Assembly (NCBI GenBank): GCA_963281255.1
Contig: OY725493.1
Coordinates: 1,363,550 to 1,427,549, forward strand
DNA: 64,000 nucleotides
Source: Aphrocallistes beatrix
Taxonomy: Eukaryota; Porifera; Hexactinellida; Sceptrulophora; Aphrocallistidae
Direction: 5' to 3'
A program made the translations under genes and the position numbers. A model generated the notes under the pieces. It had not been told where the DNA came from. It saw only the letters and a program-made list of their open reading frames with translations, and searched no databases. This document shows positions 1 to 11,713 of the stretch, in pieces. Within the stretch, counting starts at the first letter, position 1. Every line of letters begins with the position of its first letter.

Positions 1-31
1 TAAACCCGTGTAAGCATGAGTTTGAAAAATA

Positions 32-757
32 TCACATTTCATCATCAGAATATGTGTCTTCAGGGAAGTCGCCCATCTGTACAAACTTCGGTTTAACAAA
101 GGCGCCGAACTTGTCATCACACTCAAAGTATCTCTTTCCATTCACGCTGCCATTGTTCTTGCCGACAGGTTCATCGAACCGAACTCCAATCCAGTAACCG
201 TCCTTAAACTCTGTTTTTCCAATGAATTTAATGGTTCCTTTCCTGGCAGGTAGATTCGGGATTGTGACGAGACAACGAGAGCCTATCGACAACATCTCCG
301 CCTCCTCTTTCCCTTCATCCGTACTCTTTTTTGCTTGAGCCTCTTCACTGAACATTCCTAGTTTATTTTGTTTCAGGTACTCACGAACAGTCCCCGTCCT
401 TTTATTATAATCCTCGTCATCCAGCGTGACACGCTCGAAGTTGGGATCGTCGAAATTAATAACTTTGCTTTTTGGGTCAGAACTTGTCACCTCTAGAATC
501 ATTTCATCGGAAACGTTGTATGCTGAGAGAGGTTTGGTATCGTCAATCAGTCCACAAATGTAGTCCTTCTTCTTAGTATACAACCCTACATCCATGGTTG
601 AGCTCAACATGCCGGTTATCAGCTCGAGTTTTCCTTTCAATTCTCCTATCAGCGTTGAGCTCTGGAATCTCTTCTCAGTGAATTGTTCTGTAGAGGGACA
701 GCTGATATGGAATAATACCATTGAGGGAGCTGTGTTTATTACAGGTTCATTCGCCAT
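32..757 (-). CDS. TBCB: Tubulin-folding cofactor B
   Basis: A single-exon 241-aa protein with the TBCB architecture. Residues ~12-95 form a ubiquitin-like domain, followed by an acidic linker, and residues ~155-225 form a CAP-Gly domain with the hallmark GKNNGSVNGKRYFEC and GAFVKP motifs. The C-terminus is acidic and ends DDEM, resembling the acidic tails that CAP-Gly domains bind. The family acts in the cytosol with TBCE on alpha-tubulin folding and dimer release. Length fits the animal family. The gene is divergent from the EGFR-like gene, with about 520 bp between the two start codons. The start is the first methionine, consistent with a complete Ubl domain. Confidence 0.95.
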   Translation of the reverse strand: MANEPVINTAPSMVLFHISCPSTEQFTEKRFQSSTLIGELKGKLELITGMLSSTMDVGLYTKKKDYICGLIDDTKPLSAYNVSDEMILEVTSSDPKSKVINFDDPNFERVTLDDEDYNKRTGTVREYLKQNKLGMFSEEAQAKKSTDEGKEEAEMLSIGSRCLVTIPNLPARKGTIKFIGKTEFKDGYWIGVRFDEPVGKNNGSVNGKRYFECDDKFGAFVKPKFVQMGDFPEDTYSDDEM

Positions 758-1279
758 AACAAAAAGACTAAAAGTACCAGGGATTGTAGCAAAAAAACAT
801 ATGTTAATTAATTAATAATGACAAAACTTCAGAAGGAAAAAAATAAAGTGACTTAATAAAAAGTTTTTTCGTTGGCAACTGATATGCTTATTTATTCTAT
901 TAAATTAATTAAACTTATTGTGATGTTTCAGAATAATATGATTATATCATGTATAAACTATGCTCAAATCATTCTATTACTTAGTGATAAGGAAATTCTT
1001 AATATCAAATGAGTGGAGTATAATTTTACACTTATATCTAGGAATAATCATTCACAGAAACTAGCTTACATTTGCACACTAGTTTCATGCATCACTACCA
1101 CATGTATTGCAATGTACCATGTATGGACAAGGAACAAGATTTTTTTGCAAAGCATTCTTGGAACAACTAGTGTCCTCGATATTAAATTTCATGAATAAAG
1201 ACTATTATATGCTCAAATACTAATTAGATCACAAACTGGCACTGTATTAAATGCACGAATATTTGAAATTATTGCAAAA
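758..1279. promoter_or_regulatory. Divergent intergenic region TBCB / EGFR-like
   Basis: About 520 bp separate the two divergent start codons. The stretch is AT-rich. I see no convincing coding sequence; a 61-codon frame at 1013-1198 has no recognisable composition. It presumably holds both promoters, but no specific element can be named. Confidence 0.4.
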
Positions 1280-4200
1280 ATGGAACAACCAACTCAGACG
1301 AAGAAAAAAGGATTCTATTTCTTAATCTTGGTATTTTCTACATCACTCTCATCTGCGTTGTCATGTCCTGTACGAAACTTATGCATTCAAGAACCAATAC
1401 AGAACACTCTCTCATTTTCATTTTTTGAAGACACTTATTGTGGATGCCAACACATTTTAGGATCTCTAACAATACGACTGGACGTGGACTCCCCGATGCT
1501 AGAGAGCTCAAATTTCTCCTTCCTCAGTCGGTTGGAGGAGGTTACCGATCACATCCTTCTCTTAAATGTAAAGATACCCCAACTCGTGATACCATCGTTA
1601 AGAATTATTGGAGGAAGAAATCCACTTAGGATAGCACCACCCGGTACAAATCAAGCTCAAAACTATGCAGTATTATTCCTAAACTGCACCATAGATCAAA
1701 TCATTCTACCCAGACTCACCTACATAGAATCGAACACAGTAGGAGTTCAAATCGACACGGATGACATAAGCGACCCCAGTGACATTTTCAAGGGACTGCT
1801 GGATAGCACAACTGGATGCAATTTATACGGAGTCAACTGGAGGGAGATAGTGAGAAATACTGACATCATATTTAGGATAGATATTCAAACATTGAGCTCG
1901 GTGCCTCCAGAAACTGAAATCATAAATTTGTCAAGCGACTGCAATCAAACTTTGGAACAATCTCAGTGTATTGCTTGCATTGGTGGTGCTTGTTGGAATC
2001 AGACGGAATGCCAAGTGCTGACGTCTGCATTCTCGGGACACTGCGTATCCTGTGAGCCAGTGTCAGGATGCTATAACCTAGAAACGTGCTGTGATCCCCT
2101 CTGCCTTGGTGGCTGTTCTGGGCCTGGACCAGATCAATGCTACGGATGCAAACAGTTAGACAATAACAACACATGTGTAAGTGAATGCCCTCCAAAATTT
2201 ATATTCAATCCCATCACCCTTCTTCCTGAATCAAACCCAGATGGAAGACTCCAACTAGACAAATTCTGCGTGGCGGCATGTCCCACGGGGTACAGCCAAT
2301 TTGATAGAGAATGTGTGGAAAGATGCCCTGACACATTCACAACTATAATAGAGGACAACATTCAGATTTGTGAATTTTGTGGCACCGGATGCCCGAAGGA
2401 ATGCAATGGAACTGAAGTGCTACCGGATGCGGCGTTAACAAATTCGACTGCACATCTTTTCGAAAATTGCACTCGAGTCAACGGGAATTTAATTATAAAT
2501 ACAGAATCTTATGAGGATGTTACAGCGAATGAGTTGAGGTACTTGGAATCAATCACAGAGATAACAGGTATTGTACTAATTCAATCTACTCCAGCTAATA
2601 TACCTATATTCACATTTTTCAGGAACTTAAGAACTATACAGGGAAACAATCATGGTGTGAACCCTGCTCTAGGAGTGGCTGTCAATAACTTCGAATATAT
2701 CGACCTCTCCCAGCTACAATCTGTGGATGCTGGAACAATATTTTTTGCAAATAATAACAATCTATGTTACCTCGCAAACCTCACGACCTACACAGCAGAT
2801 AACTTGATATTTGTATTACCAAGCTATCCAGACAACCCTAACTGTACATGTGATGAAGAGTGCCAACCGGTGTACAGGTGCTGGGGCCCAGGTCCCACAC
2901 ACTGTGGGAGATGTAAAAAATTTCTAAACGACCGCGAGTGCGTTAGAAACTGTTCAGGAATTGAAAACGTGTACTCCGACTTTGAAAGTAAAACTTGTAG
3001 ACCCTGTAACACAGAGTGTGTAAATTGTACAGATCCCACTCCTTTCACATGTGCTGCTTGCAGAAATTTCAAAAATGACGATGAATGCGTCAGGATCTGT
3101 CCAATAAATCACTTCGGCAATGAAGAAAATATTTGTATAGATTGCAATCCCGTCTGTACATTAGGATGTACAGGTCCGAACACAACTATCTCGCAAGGAG
3201 GGTGCAACCTGTGCGAGAGAATCGTACTAGATGGTGACGAGAATCAAGTTGGTTGTATCCCTGATGCAGCATGTCCTGAACTCTCGTTTGAGAGGGTAGA
3301 AGTAGTGGTCGATGCTTTGCCAGCTATAAACATAAGTGATAGGAATATTCGCGTGTGTCGACCTTGCCATTCATTGTGCCAAACTTGTGACGGAAAGGAA
3401 TTAGGGGACTGTTTATCTTGCAAATATTTCGAAGGGACAAACGGAGAATGTGTTGAGAGCTGTAACGCAGCGACTGAGTATGGATTTCAGAAGGAATGCC
3501 GAACTTGCGATCCGGAGTGCATCGGCTGCACTGGAGGGACAGCGAGGAACTGTTTGAGCTGTAAGAACGCGAACCATGAAGGGGAATGTGTCGAGAGATG
3601 TCCGATATTAACTTACCAGGATACCAATTCTGACTGCTCTCCTTGCCATAGTTCCTGTGAAACGTGTGAAGCGGCGGGAGAGTATAACTGCACCACTTGT
3701 GGCATCTCGCGGTTGCTTACAACCTGGACAGCTAATAATGCCACTTGCACAGTGGACTGTTTTGATGGATTCTTCATGAATGCAAGAGAGTGTTCACGTT
3801 GCGGAGAGTTGTGTCTCGAATGTACAAGCTTGGAGGACTGTACCTTGTGCAAGTACGTAAGGCTTGAAAATGGAACCTGTGCCAGGGAATGTCCAGATAA
3901 CTTCCAATTAAATAATTTAGTCTGTACGCCCAACCCTAATTCAATCTTTGAAAACCTGGATCGTTTTAAGTTTTACATAATTGCAGCTTTCATCTTCGGA
4001 TTATTTGTGATTATTGGTTCAATCTTATGCTTCTTCATTTGCATTTGCGTCTACCTCAGATACTTGAAGACGAATAAAATCAAAGTAAATGAAGAACTAG
4101 AAAATCCAACCTATGGCATGTTACCGAATGGAAGACCAGGAGGATTCGAGATGAACACCTTGGCAACTGAAAGCTCCGTAGGATATTCTCTTTTAAGGGC

Positions 4201-7200
4201 CGGGAGCCAGGAGTCCATAGCTGAGGCAGATATGACTCAGTTGGCAATTGCAAATCTCTCCAACATTGAAAAGCAGGATGCGTTGGGAAAGGGAGCCTTT
4301 GGGATTGTCTATCGCGGCATTTGGAGGCCAAGAGAAGGAGAAGAGGTTACAGTAGCTATCAAAGAGCTGAACGAAGATGCACCCATTGAAGATATGCAAG
4401 AATTGATAAAGGAGGCTGTTCTACTAGCAAAGATGCGACACAAGTACCTAGTACAGTTCTACTGTCTTTGCATGGCGAGGCAACTCATGATCATAAACGA
4501 GCTGGTGTCAGGGGGTTCCTTGTTGGACTATCTCAAGAAAGAACAATTAACTTCAAAAACCAGATTAACCTTCATGTATCAAATAGCAAGTGGAATGAAC
4601 TATCTGGAATCGAGAAGACTGGTGCATAGGGATTTAGCGGCTAGGAACTGTCTCGTGGCTTCCGAAGAGTTAGTGAAAATATCTGACTTTGGGCTCAGCA
4701 GGATACTGGATGTAGGAGAAAACCAGTACATCTCGAGTGGAGGAAAGATCCCAGTGAGATGGATGCCACTCGAGTCGATTTTCTACAAACACTACTCGCA
4801 TAAATCAGATGTTTGGAGCTACGGAGTGACGGCATGGGAAATTCTAACATCAGCCAAACGACCATATGGTAACATCAAGCCTCAAGAAGTGATCGAAATG
4901 CTAGTAGCAGGAGAGAGGATGGGGCAGCCAGTGAATTGTAGCACCGATATCTACAGCCTTCTTAGGAAATGCTGGGTAGATAAACCCGAGGATAGAATAT
5001 CATTCGATGAGCTTAAAACCCAACTTCATGACATGCTGAATGAAGCTGAACTCTTCGTTTTCCCAAGTGAAGATGAAAGGGCACAGTTTGGATCTTCTGG
5101 CTACAGCACTATACCTGACTACGAGGAAATAGATGAAGAGATGATGGCCTATCTCGTCACTACGCAGGTTCAGATATTAGTACGAGAAGCTATTAACGGA
5201 AAGAAGGGAACGATGAATTATGAGAACCTTCGAGAACACAGAAGCGAGCCAGTCTTGCAAGAAGTGGAAACGCAAATTACCGATGGGCAAACAGCGCCTG
5301 ATTATATGGTAGCAGGCAAAATAACGACAGAAGCGAATCTTAATGAAGCAGACAATCCTAACCCGTACTCTCTGGCACAAGACTTTGTCCCATTAGGGAT
5401 CGAAGTATATGGAAATGCCCAAGCATCTGGAACAAGTGAAAATTCTCCACCAGAATCAGGGATAAGTGATTACCTCCTCGCAGATGACCTCACTAAGAAA
5501 CTGAAGGAAAGCACTTCTTTTAGCAATCCACATGCCCAAGATGATAACATAGAAAACGTTTTGTACAATTCTCAAAGCCAAGTCCTAAAGAAACCGTCAA
5601 GCGCCTTGACTGACAATGTAGACAATGAATACATGCTTTCTAGTGATGTTACTAACCCGACCCCCGTAGTGAATGAATATCTAATGACAAGAAGTTCGGG
5701 ACAGAGGAAAGAACAGGGGATAAAAGACAAACCAATTGAGAACTCTCCGTCCCCTGACCCAACTAGTCCAATTCCATCAGAATATCTCGAATCTAAAGAA
5801 AAGGGACTGCTCCCATCTGGATACCTAGAATCGTCCCCAATCGTCAAGAAAGAAAGACTTCCCTCAGAATACATAGAATCTAAACCTGACCCAACTAGTC
5901 CAATTCCATCAGAATATCTAGAATCGTCCCCAATCGTTAAGAAAGAAAGACTTCCCTCAGAATACATAGAATCTAAACCTGACCCAACTAGTCCAATTCC
6001 CTCAGAATATCTCGAATCGTCCCCAATCGTTAAGAAAGAAAGACTTCCCTCAGAATATCTCGAATCGTCCCCAATCGTCAAGAAAGAAAGACTTCCCTCA
6101 GAATACCTAGAATCTAAACCTGACCCAACTAGTCCAATTCCCTCAGAATATCTCGAATCGTCCCCAATAGTTAAGAAAGAAAGACTTCCCTCAGAATATC
6201 TAGAATCGTCCCCAATCGTTAAGAAAGAAAGACTTCCTTCAGAATACCTAGAATCTAAACCTGACCCAACTAGTCCAATTCCCTCAGAATATCTAGAATC
6301 TAAACCTGACCCAACTAGTCCAATTCCCTCAGAATATCTAGAATCGTCCCCAATCGTTAAGAAAGAAAGACTTCCCTCAGAATACCTAGAATCTAAACCT
6401 GACCCAACTAGTCCAATTCCTTCAGAATATCTAGAATCGTCCCAAATCGTCAAGAAAGAAATAGTTCCCTCAGAATATCTAGAATCGTCCCCAATCGTTA
6501 AGAAAGAAAGACTTCCCCTGGAATACCTACAATCTGGAGTAGGTCTACTCACGAATTCAACTCCCTCAGAGTATCTTCAGTCTGTGCCAATTCAAAAAGG
6601 AGTATCTCCATCCGAATATCTAAATTCGGATTCAAGTGGAGATAGAATAGCACCATCAGAGTATTTGAAAGCTTCAGGTACGTTATCACTAATTTTCATG
6701 TTATAACAGGACATAATAATCCCACTGCTGTACTTTAACATTTGCATATGTACGTAGGAGATAACAGAGATGCGACAGAATACCTAGACCCCAAACAACA
6801 GAATCGAGCATCCGGCCGCAGCACTTACGAAGCAGCTGGGGGATACGTCAGCAATCCAAGAGAACAGGTCACTGCAGGAATTCCACTTCATGGAAATGCC
6901 AGTGGATATGAACAAGCCAGAAATCCTGGCACCATAGAAATGGACGAGTACCAGTACATGGGGATTGGTGGCGTGATTAAATCGCCCAATCCTCAGAACT
7001 TCACCAATGAACAGCATTACGAAACGACGATAGTGAAGAGTGCCGAGCACCGCAATCCTGAACAGACGCAAACCCCGAACGAATATGAAGATATAGATAA
7101 AGAGGAATCCGTCGGGGTGCACGAGTATTCTGAACCAACTGATGTTGTTCCTTCAGGTCTGCTGGAGAAGATGCAACTTTCTCAGAGCAATAGTGATAAA

Positions 7201-7359
7201 AACGAATACGAATACATAGAAGAGAGTAAGAATCTTCTACCACCATTAATACCAACGTCCAATGAACCTCATTACGCTACTACCATAGTTAAGGATCCCA
7301 AGCTGCGCAAGTTCTCCTTAGAAGAGGGCAATCCTATCTATGATGGATTTAACAAGTAA
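1280..7359 (+). CDS. EGFR/ErbB-like receptor tyrosine kinase with repetitive phosphotyrosine tail
   Basis: Two exons (1280-6677 and 6758-7359) join across an 80-nt GT-AG intron in phase 1, giving 1999 aa. A signal peptide (~1-28) is followed by an L1 domain ending in the EGFR-like NWREIV, a furin-like Cys-rich domain (~200-375), a second L domain (~380-515), and then ~370 residues of further Cys-rich modules up to a TM at ~896-926. The juxtamembrane region has an NPTY motif (~943). The kinase spans ~1000-1250 with GKGAFG, VAIK, HRDLAARN and DFG intact, so it should be active. There are no FnIII domains, which excludes the insulin-receptor family. The ~750-aa tail holds about 20 S-E-Y-L/I-E-S-type units. 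Without splicing, the frame reads ten codons into the intron and stops at 6706. Confidence 0.93.
5755..6668 (+). repeat. Tandem 45/48-bp coding repeats in the receptor tail
   Basis: Two in-frame unit types are interspersed: a 16-residue unit (SEYLESSPIVKKERLP) and a 15-residue unit (SEYLESKPDPTSPIP). They are nearly identical at the nucleotide level through ~6510. The last units (LEYLQS, SEYLQS, SEYLNS, SEYLKA) are diverged. About 20 tyrosines in total sit in the same local context. Confidence 0.95.
6678..6757 (+). other. Short intron of the EGFR-like gene
   Basis: The donor is TTCAG|GTACGT and the acceptor GTACGTAG|GAGATA. Splicing in phase 1 restores a Gly codon and keeps the frame into ...GDNRDATEYLDP, which continues the tyrosine-motif tail for 200 residues. 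At 80 nt it is typical of the introns seen elsewhere in this window. Confidence 0.85.
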
Positions 7360-7719
7360 ATATAAAAATATAGGTTGAGTGCACTGCATGCTAACATTAG
7401 TTTATATCGTCTCTTCGTGAGTTGTGTTGTTAGGCCTTGCTGTCAAAGCAATCTGGATATATGTGTATAATCTTGAAAGTTGTATAATTTAGCGGTAATT
7501 CAAAAATGTGTTTAATGTTTATTACATATTAATATTTCTTAATTAAGGATCAATTTATACAATCAAGTACTGGGTAAGAACAAGTTAAGATGTTAACGAG
7601 ATGGAAACAATGCAAAGGCAGTAGAAGTAGTAGAAGAGGAATCAACCTCAACCATAAATCTGGGCTCTAATATATCAAATTACATTTCATATTACAAAAT
7701 ACTTCTCAATTAATAACTT
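7360..7719. other. Intergenic, EGFR-like 3' end to PIGH
   Basis: About 360 bp of AT-rich sequence. It presumably holds the receptor 3' UTR and the PIGH promoter. I see no gene or repeat. Confidence 0.4.
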
Positions 7720-8325
7720 ATGAAACAAACGATTACTAGCTCTTTGTCTGAGAGTAGGGGTAGTAACATAGATGGAGTTGGGCTGCGAATAGAAACATGG
7801 AATGAAAAGCAGATCCATACTACAAGTGGGGAACAGAGAAATGCAATGACCAGAATAAGAGTTAGTTTTCCCAGCACACAAATCTTTAAGAATCTACTCA
7901 CACACCTTATAATAACTTGTGCGATAACGCTATCTATCTACGCAACAACGCAATATGTATTAAACGATTTTTGGTCTGTATCAGTCTCCGTGGGATCGGT
8001 CTACTTGGTCCTAAGCCTGACCACCATCATCCTGTATGAAGATGTCCTCGTGGTGCATGGGAGAGTGCTACAGATATCGACCAGGTATCTATGCTGGCCG
8101 CTCAGCTACCATGTACACATGTGCGAGAGTATTGAATTGGTGTGTATCAATGAGGGTTTTAGGAGACAGCGTGTCATATTCTACTTGATGATCGTAATGA
8201 CAGGACGTGAGAGACAGAAAGAATGCAAAGTTCTTTTCGAGAACATGTTACCGGGTCTGGATGTGCTCAAGGGGATCTTAGGTGAGTTGAAGGGAGTTAT
8301 CAAGACTAGCGAGAGCATGGAATGA
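7720..8325 (+). CDS. PIGH: GPI-GlcNAc transferase subunit H
   Basis: A single-exon 201-aa protein. Two adjacent hydrophobic segments (~61-82 and ~87-107) form a membrane hairpin. They are followed by the PIG-H domain, with an ED-V-L-V-V-HGR-V-L-Q opening, an I-E-L-V-C-INEGFRRQRVIFYL core that aligns with the family's INE...Q-K-V-I-Y-Y-L motif, and a C-terminal V-LFENMLPGLDVLKGI helix. In the family, PIGH is a non-catalytic subunit of the ER complex that starts GPI-anchor synthesis by adding GlcNAc to phosphatidylinositol. Length matches the animal family (~190 aa). The N-terminal ~45 residues are unconserved, so a later methionine (codon 43) is a possible alternative start. Confidence 0.8.
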   Translation: MKQTITSSLSESRGSNIDGVGLRIETWNEKQIHTTSGEQRNAMTRIRVSFPSTQIFKNLLTHLIITCAITLSIYATTQYVLNDFWSVSVSVGSVYLVLSLTTIILYEDVLVVHGRVLQISTRYLCWPLSYHVHMCESIELVCINEGFRRQRVIFYLMIVMTGRERQKECKVLFENMLPGLDVLKGILGELKGVIKTSESME

Positions 8326-8951
8326 CTCTCTCTATATTTGTGTTATGTGTGTACTACGTACATTAACGATAAACTAAAATTAACTGAACTGTATATTACT
8401 AATTACAAAGAAATGAAATAAGTTACTTCCCTTGTGTGTAGTTACGTATGGATATGTCTTGGGGTTCTGCTACCATTAATATTAAGATCTATATAATTAT
8501 GAACGAAGATAATTTGGCGGTGGCAATGGCTCGTGCTATATTTTAAAGCCGCTATACTGTTGTACAGTCGTTAATTAAGTCCAATATGACCCTCTTGATT
8601 TATAAACGAGTCTCAAAAAAAAATGAGTACGCACTGTGTTTTCTATTTATACTTGGTAAGAAATGCATTGTGTTCCATGCTCAAAATACTCAACACTGAT
8701 TGGTCAAATCTATAAGTGTCATTTTTTGATGAAAATGTCAAGAAACCGCTTCAATATCTAAAAATATTTACTCAGCGTATAAAAATATCACCCTGTATAC
8801 CTTGATTACATTTCTAAACCTTGCCTGCTGTTCCAGACGTCTGGACAAACACAAATACAACAATTCAATTTTAATTACGTACATAGATTACCTCAGTCAA
8901 ACATGCGAAATAAGATATTTGTTCTAGATGTGACTGAATAAACATGTTCTA
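8326..8951. other. Intergenic between convergent PIGH and COPS9
   Basis: About 625 bp of AT-rich sequence with no recognisable gene, repeat or transposon terminus. It must contain the two converging 3' UTRs. Confidence 0.4.
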
Positions 8952-9182
8952 TCATTTTTTGCCAACTAAAGCAGTTGTAGTGTCTGAAAAGAAGTTATCA
9001 TCATCACAGAGATCTCCAAAACGGTTGAAGAAGTCCGAATGAACAATCTTGTCACTCTGGGAGAGCTCCGAGGAGACGACATACCCGGAATCTTCATAAT
9101 CCATCATTTGGTTGAAGTCTGCGGCAGACTCTTCGTCTGGGTTGCTACTGGATGCCACGCCCTGAGTCGGTTGGATAGGCAT
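8952..9182 (-). CDS. COPS9: COP9 signalosome subunit 9-like acidic protein
   Basis: A 76-aa acidic protein. The stretch KIVHSDFFNRFGDLCDDDNF closely matches the C-terminal half of animal COPS9/MYEOV2, whose signature is K-A-V-H-A-D-F-F-N-D-F-E-D-L-F-D-D-D. That motif is how the subunit docks on the COP9 signalosome, which deneddylates cullins. This copy has a longer N-terminus and ~10 extra C-terminal residues compared with the usual ~57 aa. It is a single exon. CUL3, a target of the signalosome pathway, lies elsewhere in the window. Confidence 0.8.
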   Translation of the reverse strand: MPIQPTQGVASSSNPDEESAADFNQMMDYEDSGYVVSSELSQSDKIVHSDFFNRFGDLCDDDNFFSDTTTALVGKK

Positions 9183-9827
9183 TGCTCAACTGTCAGTGAG
9201 ATCTAACTTATTAGCAAAGCTCTATGCAATAAATTAAATAGCTTGTTTTGCAAAATATTCCTCTGTCGCTTTGGTTTGGAACCATTTTCTGCAAATGCTG
9301 ATTGTAGATGCATGTTTTACACACACCAGCTCAGAAAACATTCACTTAGAACTTTACCTTACAAACGCTCCAATCATGATACTGAACTGTATTGTACTGT
9401 CAGGTTTTCCTAGCCAGTATTACTAAGAAATATTTCCAAATTTAGTTTGTCGCTCAAATTTTGAAAATATTCTCCTGAAATAGCGTGGGTCTTATTAACC
9501 GCTAATCAATACTATTGCTGTGATCCATCATGATAAAGTAGGTTTTGAATAAATTTAATAACGGAAATTTACATATCAGCAATGCCGACCGAAACAGATA
9601 ACTTTAGATTTACATATACTACTGAAGAACACATGGCTGTACTAGCAGTACCCCGCTCTAGTTAGTAGCGATTTCCCAGCGTTATGATATCAACCAATTT
9701 CCTTCTTAATCTATTTGGTTATCAGACAATGGTAAGGTTTGATAAAAAATAATATCTTGCACCCTGCACTGCCATGGTACCTACATCTTGTAAATAAATG
9801 TATATTATTCACCAACAGACAAACAGG
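9183..9827. other. Intergenic, COPS9 to hAT-derived gene
   Basis: About 645 bp of AT-rich sequence. It lies upstream of COPS9 and downstream of the hAT-derived gene. No coding sequence or clear terminal inverted repeat is visible. Confidence 0.4.
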
Positions 9828-11713
9828 TTACAGATTACTGTTGACCAGCATTGTGCTCTGAAAGGCCGCATCACTGAGAGAGCAGAGCTCAGGACTGAAT
9901 ATCTTGGCTGCAGCTTTGGAGAGGCGCTCGTTTTGGACAGACACGGTGGGAATGGCCAGGTAGATCGAGGCTAGGTGCGAGAGGAGAGGGAATACTGACT
10001 GCTGGGATTTCCAATACTGAAGCGGGTCATTGTCCATCTCAATACAAGGCTGTGAGAGGTACTTCTCTGCCTCCTCATTCGACATCACGACTGATTGGGA
10101 ATTATTAGGCGCCATGAAACTGAACAGGTCATCTTCGTTATTCTCTACCTTAATATTAGGGGTGCAAATGCTCACAGGGGTTGGGTAGAACATCTGGATA
10201 GCGGACACTTTGCGGACTAACTCAGTTTTAACTCCATAATACTCCTCTCCTTCACTCCATCTCAGTTTAAATCTTGGATCTAGAACGGCGGCTGTGATAT
10301 AGACATCGTCACGTTCATACCGAGACAGCCTTTCACTGAGAGAGGTTCTGAAGGATGACAGCATGTTACTGCTGTGGGTGACTTTGATCTGATCGAGCTT
10401 GTGCTTAATCCCGCGGGTCACTGGGATGGCAATGCTAGCTGGCACCTGATGCTTCTGTCCCACCAAATGCATGGCGTGTTCGAAGGGATTCAGAATAGTG
10501 CACAGCTCCTGGAGGAGAACGCGGTCATTCGGTGTTAACTGATCTGCCTCAAAACCGCTTATCTCTTCCTCTGAGAGGGAAAGGACGAACCGAATCATGT
10601 CGAGCTGTGATATCCATTTAGTGCTGCTCATGGACTGCAGTGAGCTCTTCAGAGGAGTTTCTGACGTTGAAAAGGAGCTCTGGAAGAATTTCACAATATT
10701 TGAAGCTTTCGCAATCGAATCCTTGAGGGAATCGCTCATCTCGTACAAACCATCCCTCACGACTAATTGGATGCTCATCGCGTAACAAGGACTGTGTCTT
10801 GTTAGAAATTCGAACGCGCTTAAATGCTTCGTGTCTACTTCTAATTCCATCGAATTATTCCAGATATGTTCCTCCAGGAACTCCTCCCCAGGGCAGTAGC
10901 CGGGGAGGGAGAAGTCTGTCTGCGAAGCTTTGTTCGTGACAGTGCTCGTGATCTTGTCAGCGATGCCATAGAACGTCAACGCCTGCTCATACTCGCGTCT
11001 GACGTCATCTTGCGTGAGGCTGTCCTTGCACCGGCTGCAGGCTAGCATCATGGAGTACATCCGCCACTCTAGGCTGAAGTGAGCGTAGATGCCCAGGAAA
11101 TTCATATTGGCCGCTTGATTGGTCCACATGTCAATGCTGAGGCAGACACCGTGTGAGGGGACCAGAGTCTCCTTTATCCTATTCTTGACAGAGATTGATA
11201 ATTCGGGCATTAATTTCTCTGAGATGAGCTTGCTGCTCGGCGGCTGGTAGCAGGGATCTAAGGCGGACACGAAACGCTGGAAATGCGGACTCTCTACGGT
11301 AGACAGAGGCATGAGGTCCGCCGCGATGAACTGGAGGAGCGCGTCAGTGATTTGAGATTGTTTGGAATTAGTTTGGTGATATTTAGTCCCTTGGGAGGGA
11401 GACTTGGGAGAGACCTGTCTTGCAACTGCATTCGCATCTGATCTATCAACGCAGGCTGAAGCTTGAGTCTTGTTTATAACTGTTAGGTAAATTAGTTTGT
11501 GTCTCCTCTGAAGAAAATAACGTAAATAAAATAAAATAAAATAATCTAAAACATCAAAATCCCGAGCTTACTTACCCTGAGATGAGTATGGAAGTTCGAT
11601 GTGGTGTTGGTGCGTCCAGAAATAGTCGCAGAGCAGTACTTGCACTTCGCTTTTGTTGGACTCCCAACTGAATTGGAGATAATGTCGAAATGAGAGAAGA
11701 TGGGTGCAGACAT
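9828..11713 (-). CDS. BED zinc finger / hAT transposase-derived protein (ZBED-like)
   Basis: Two exons (11713-11576 and 11507-9828) join in phase 0 across a 68-nt intron, giving 605 aa. Exon 1 encodes a BED finger: K-C-K-Y-C-S followed by F-H-T-H-L-R-R-R-H. Exon 2 holds a RNase H-like hAT core with the first acidic residue in SIDMWTN, and a C-terminal dimerisation region (DPLQYW... P-T-V-S-V-Q-NER). Two landmarks of active hAT transposases are altered. The second Asp site, normally V-T-D-N-A, reads V-T-N-K-A. The C-x-x-H motif reads C-Y-A-M. The reading frame is intact. I see no terminal inverted repeats or target duplication, which favours a domesticated gene of the ZBED type acting as a DNA-binding protein. 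Confidence 0.85.

Noticed and set aside
5572..6552. 326-codon antisense open frame across the receptor tail
   Set aside because: It is a mirror of the tandem repeat on the coding strand; a repeat without stops in one antisense frame stays open throughout. No independent signal.
1280..7359. Insulin/IGF receptor identity for the receptor kinase
   Set aside because: No FnIII domains follow the second L domain. The Cys-rich layout and the kinase sequence (GMNYLE, KIPVRWMPLES, DVWSYGVTAWE) fit ErbB.
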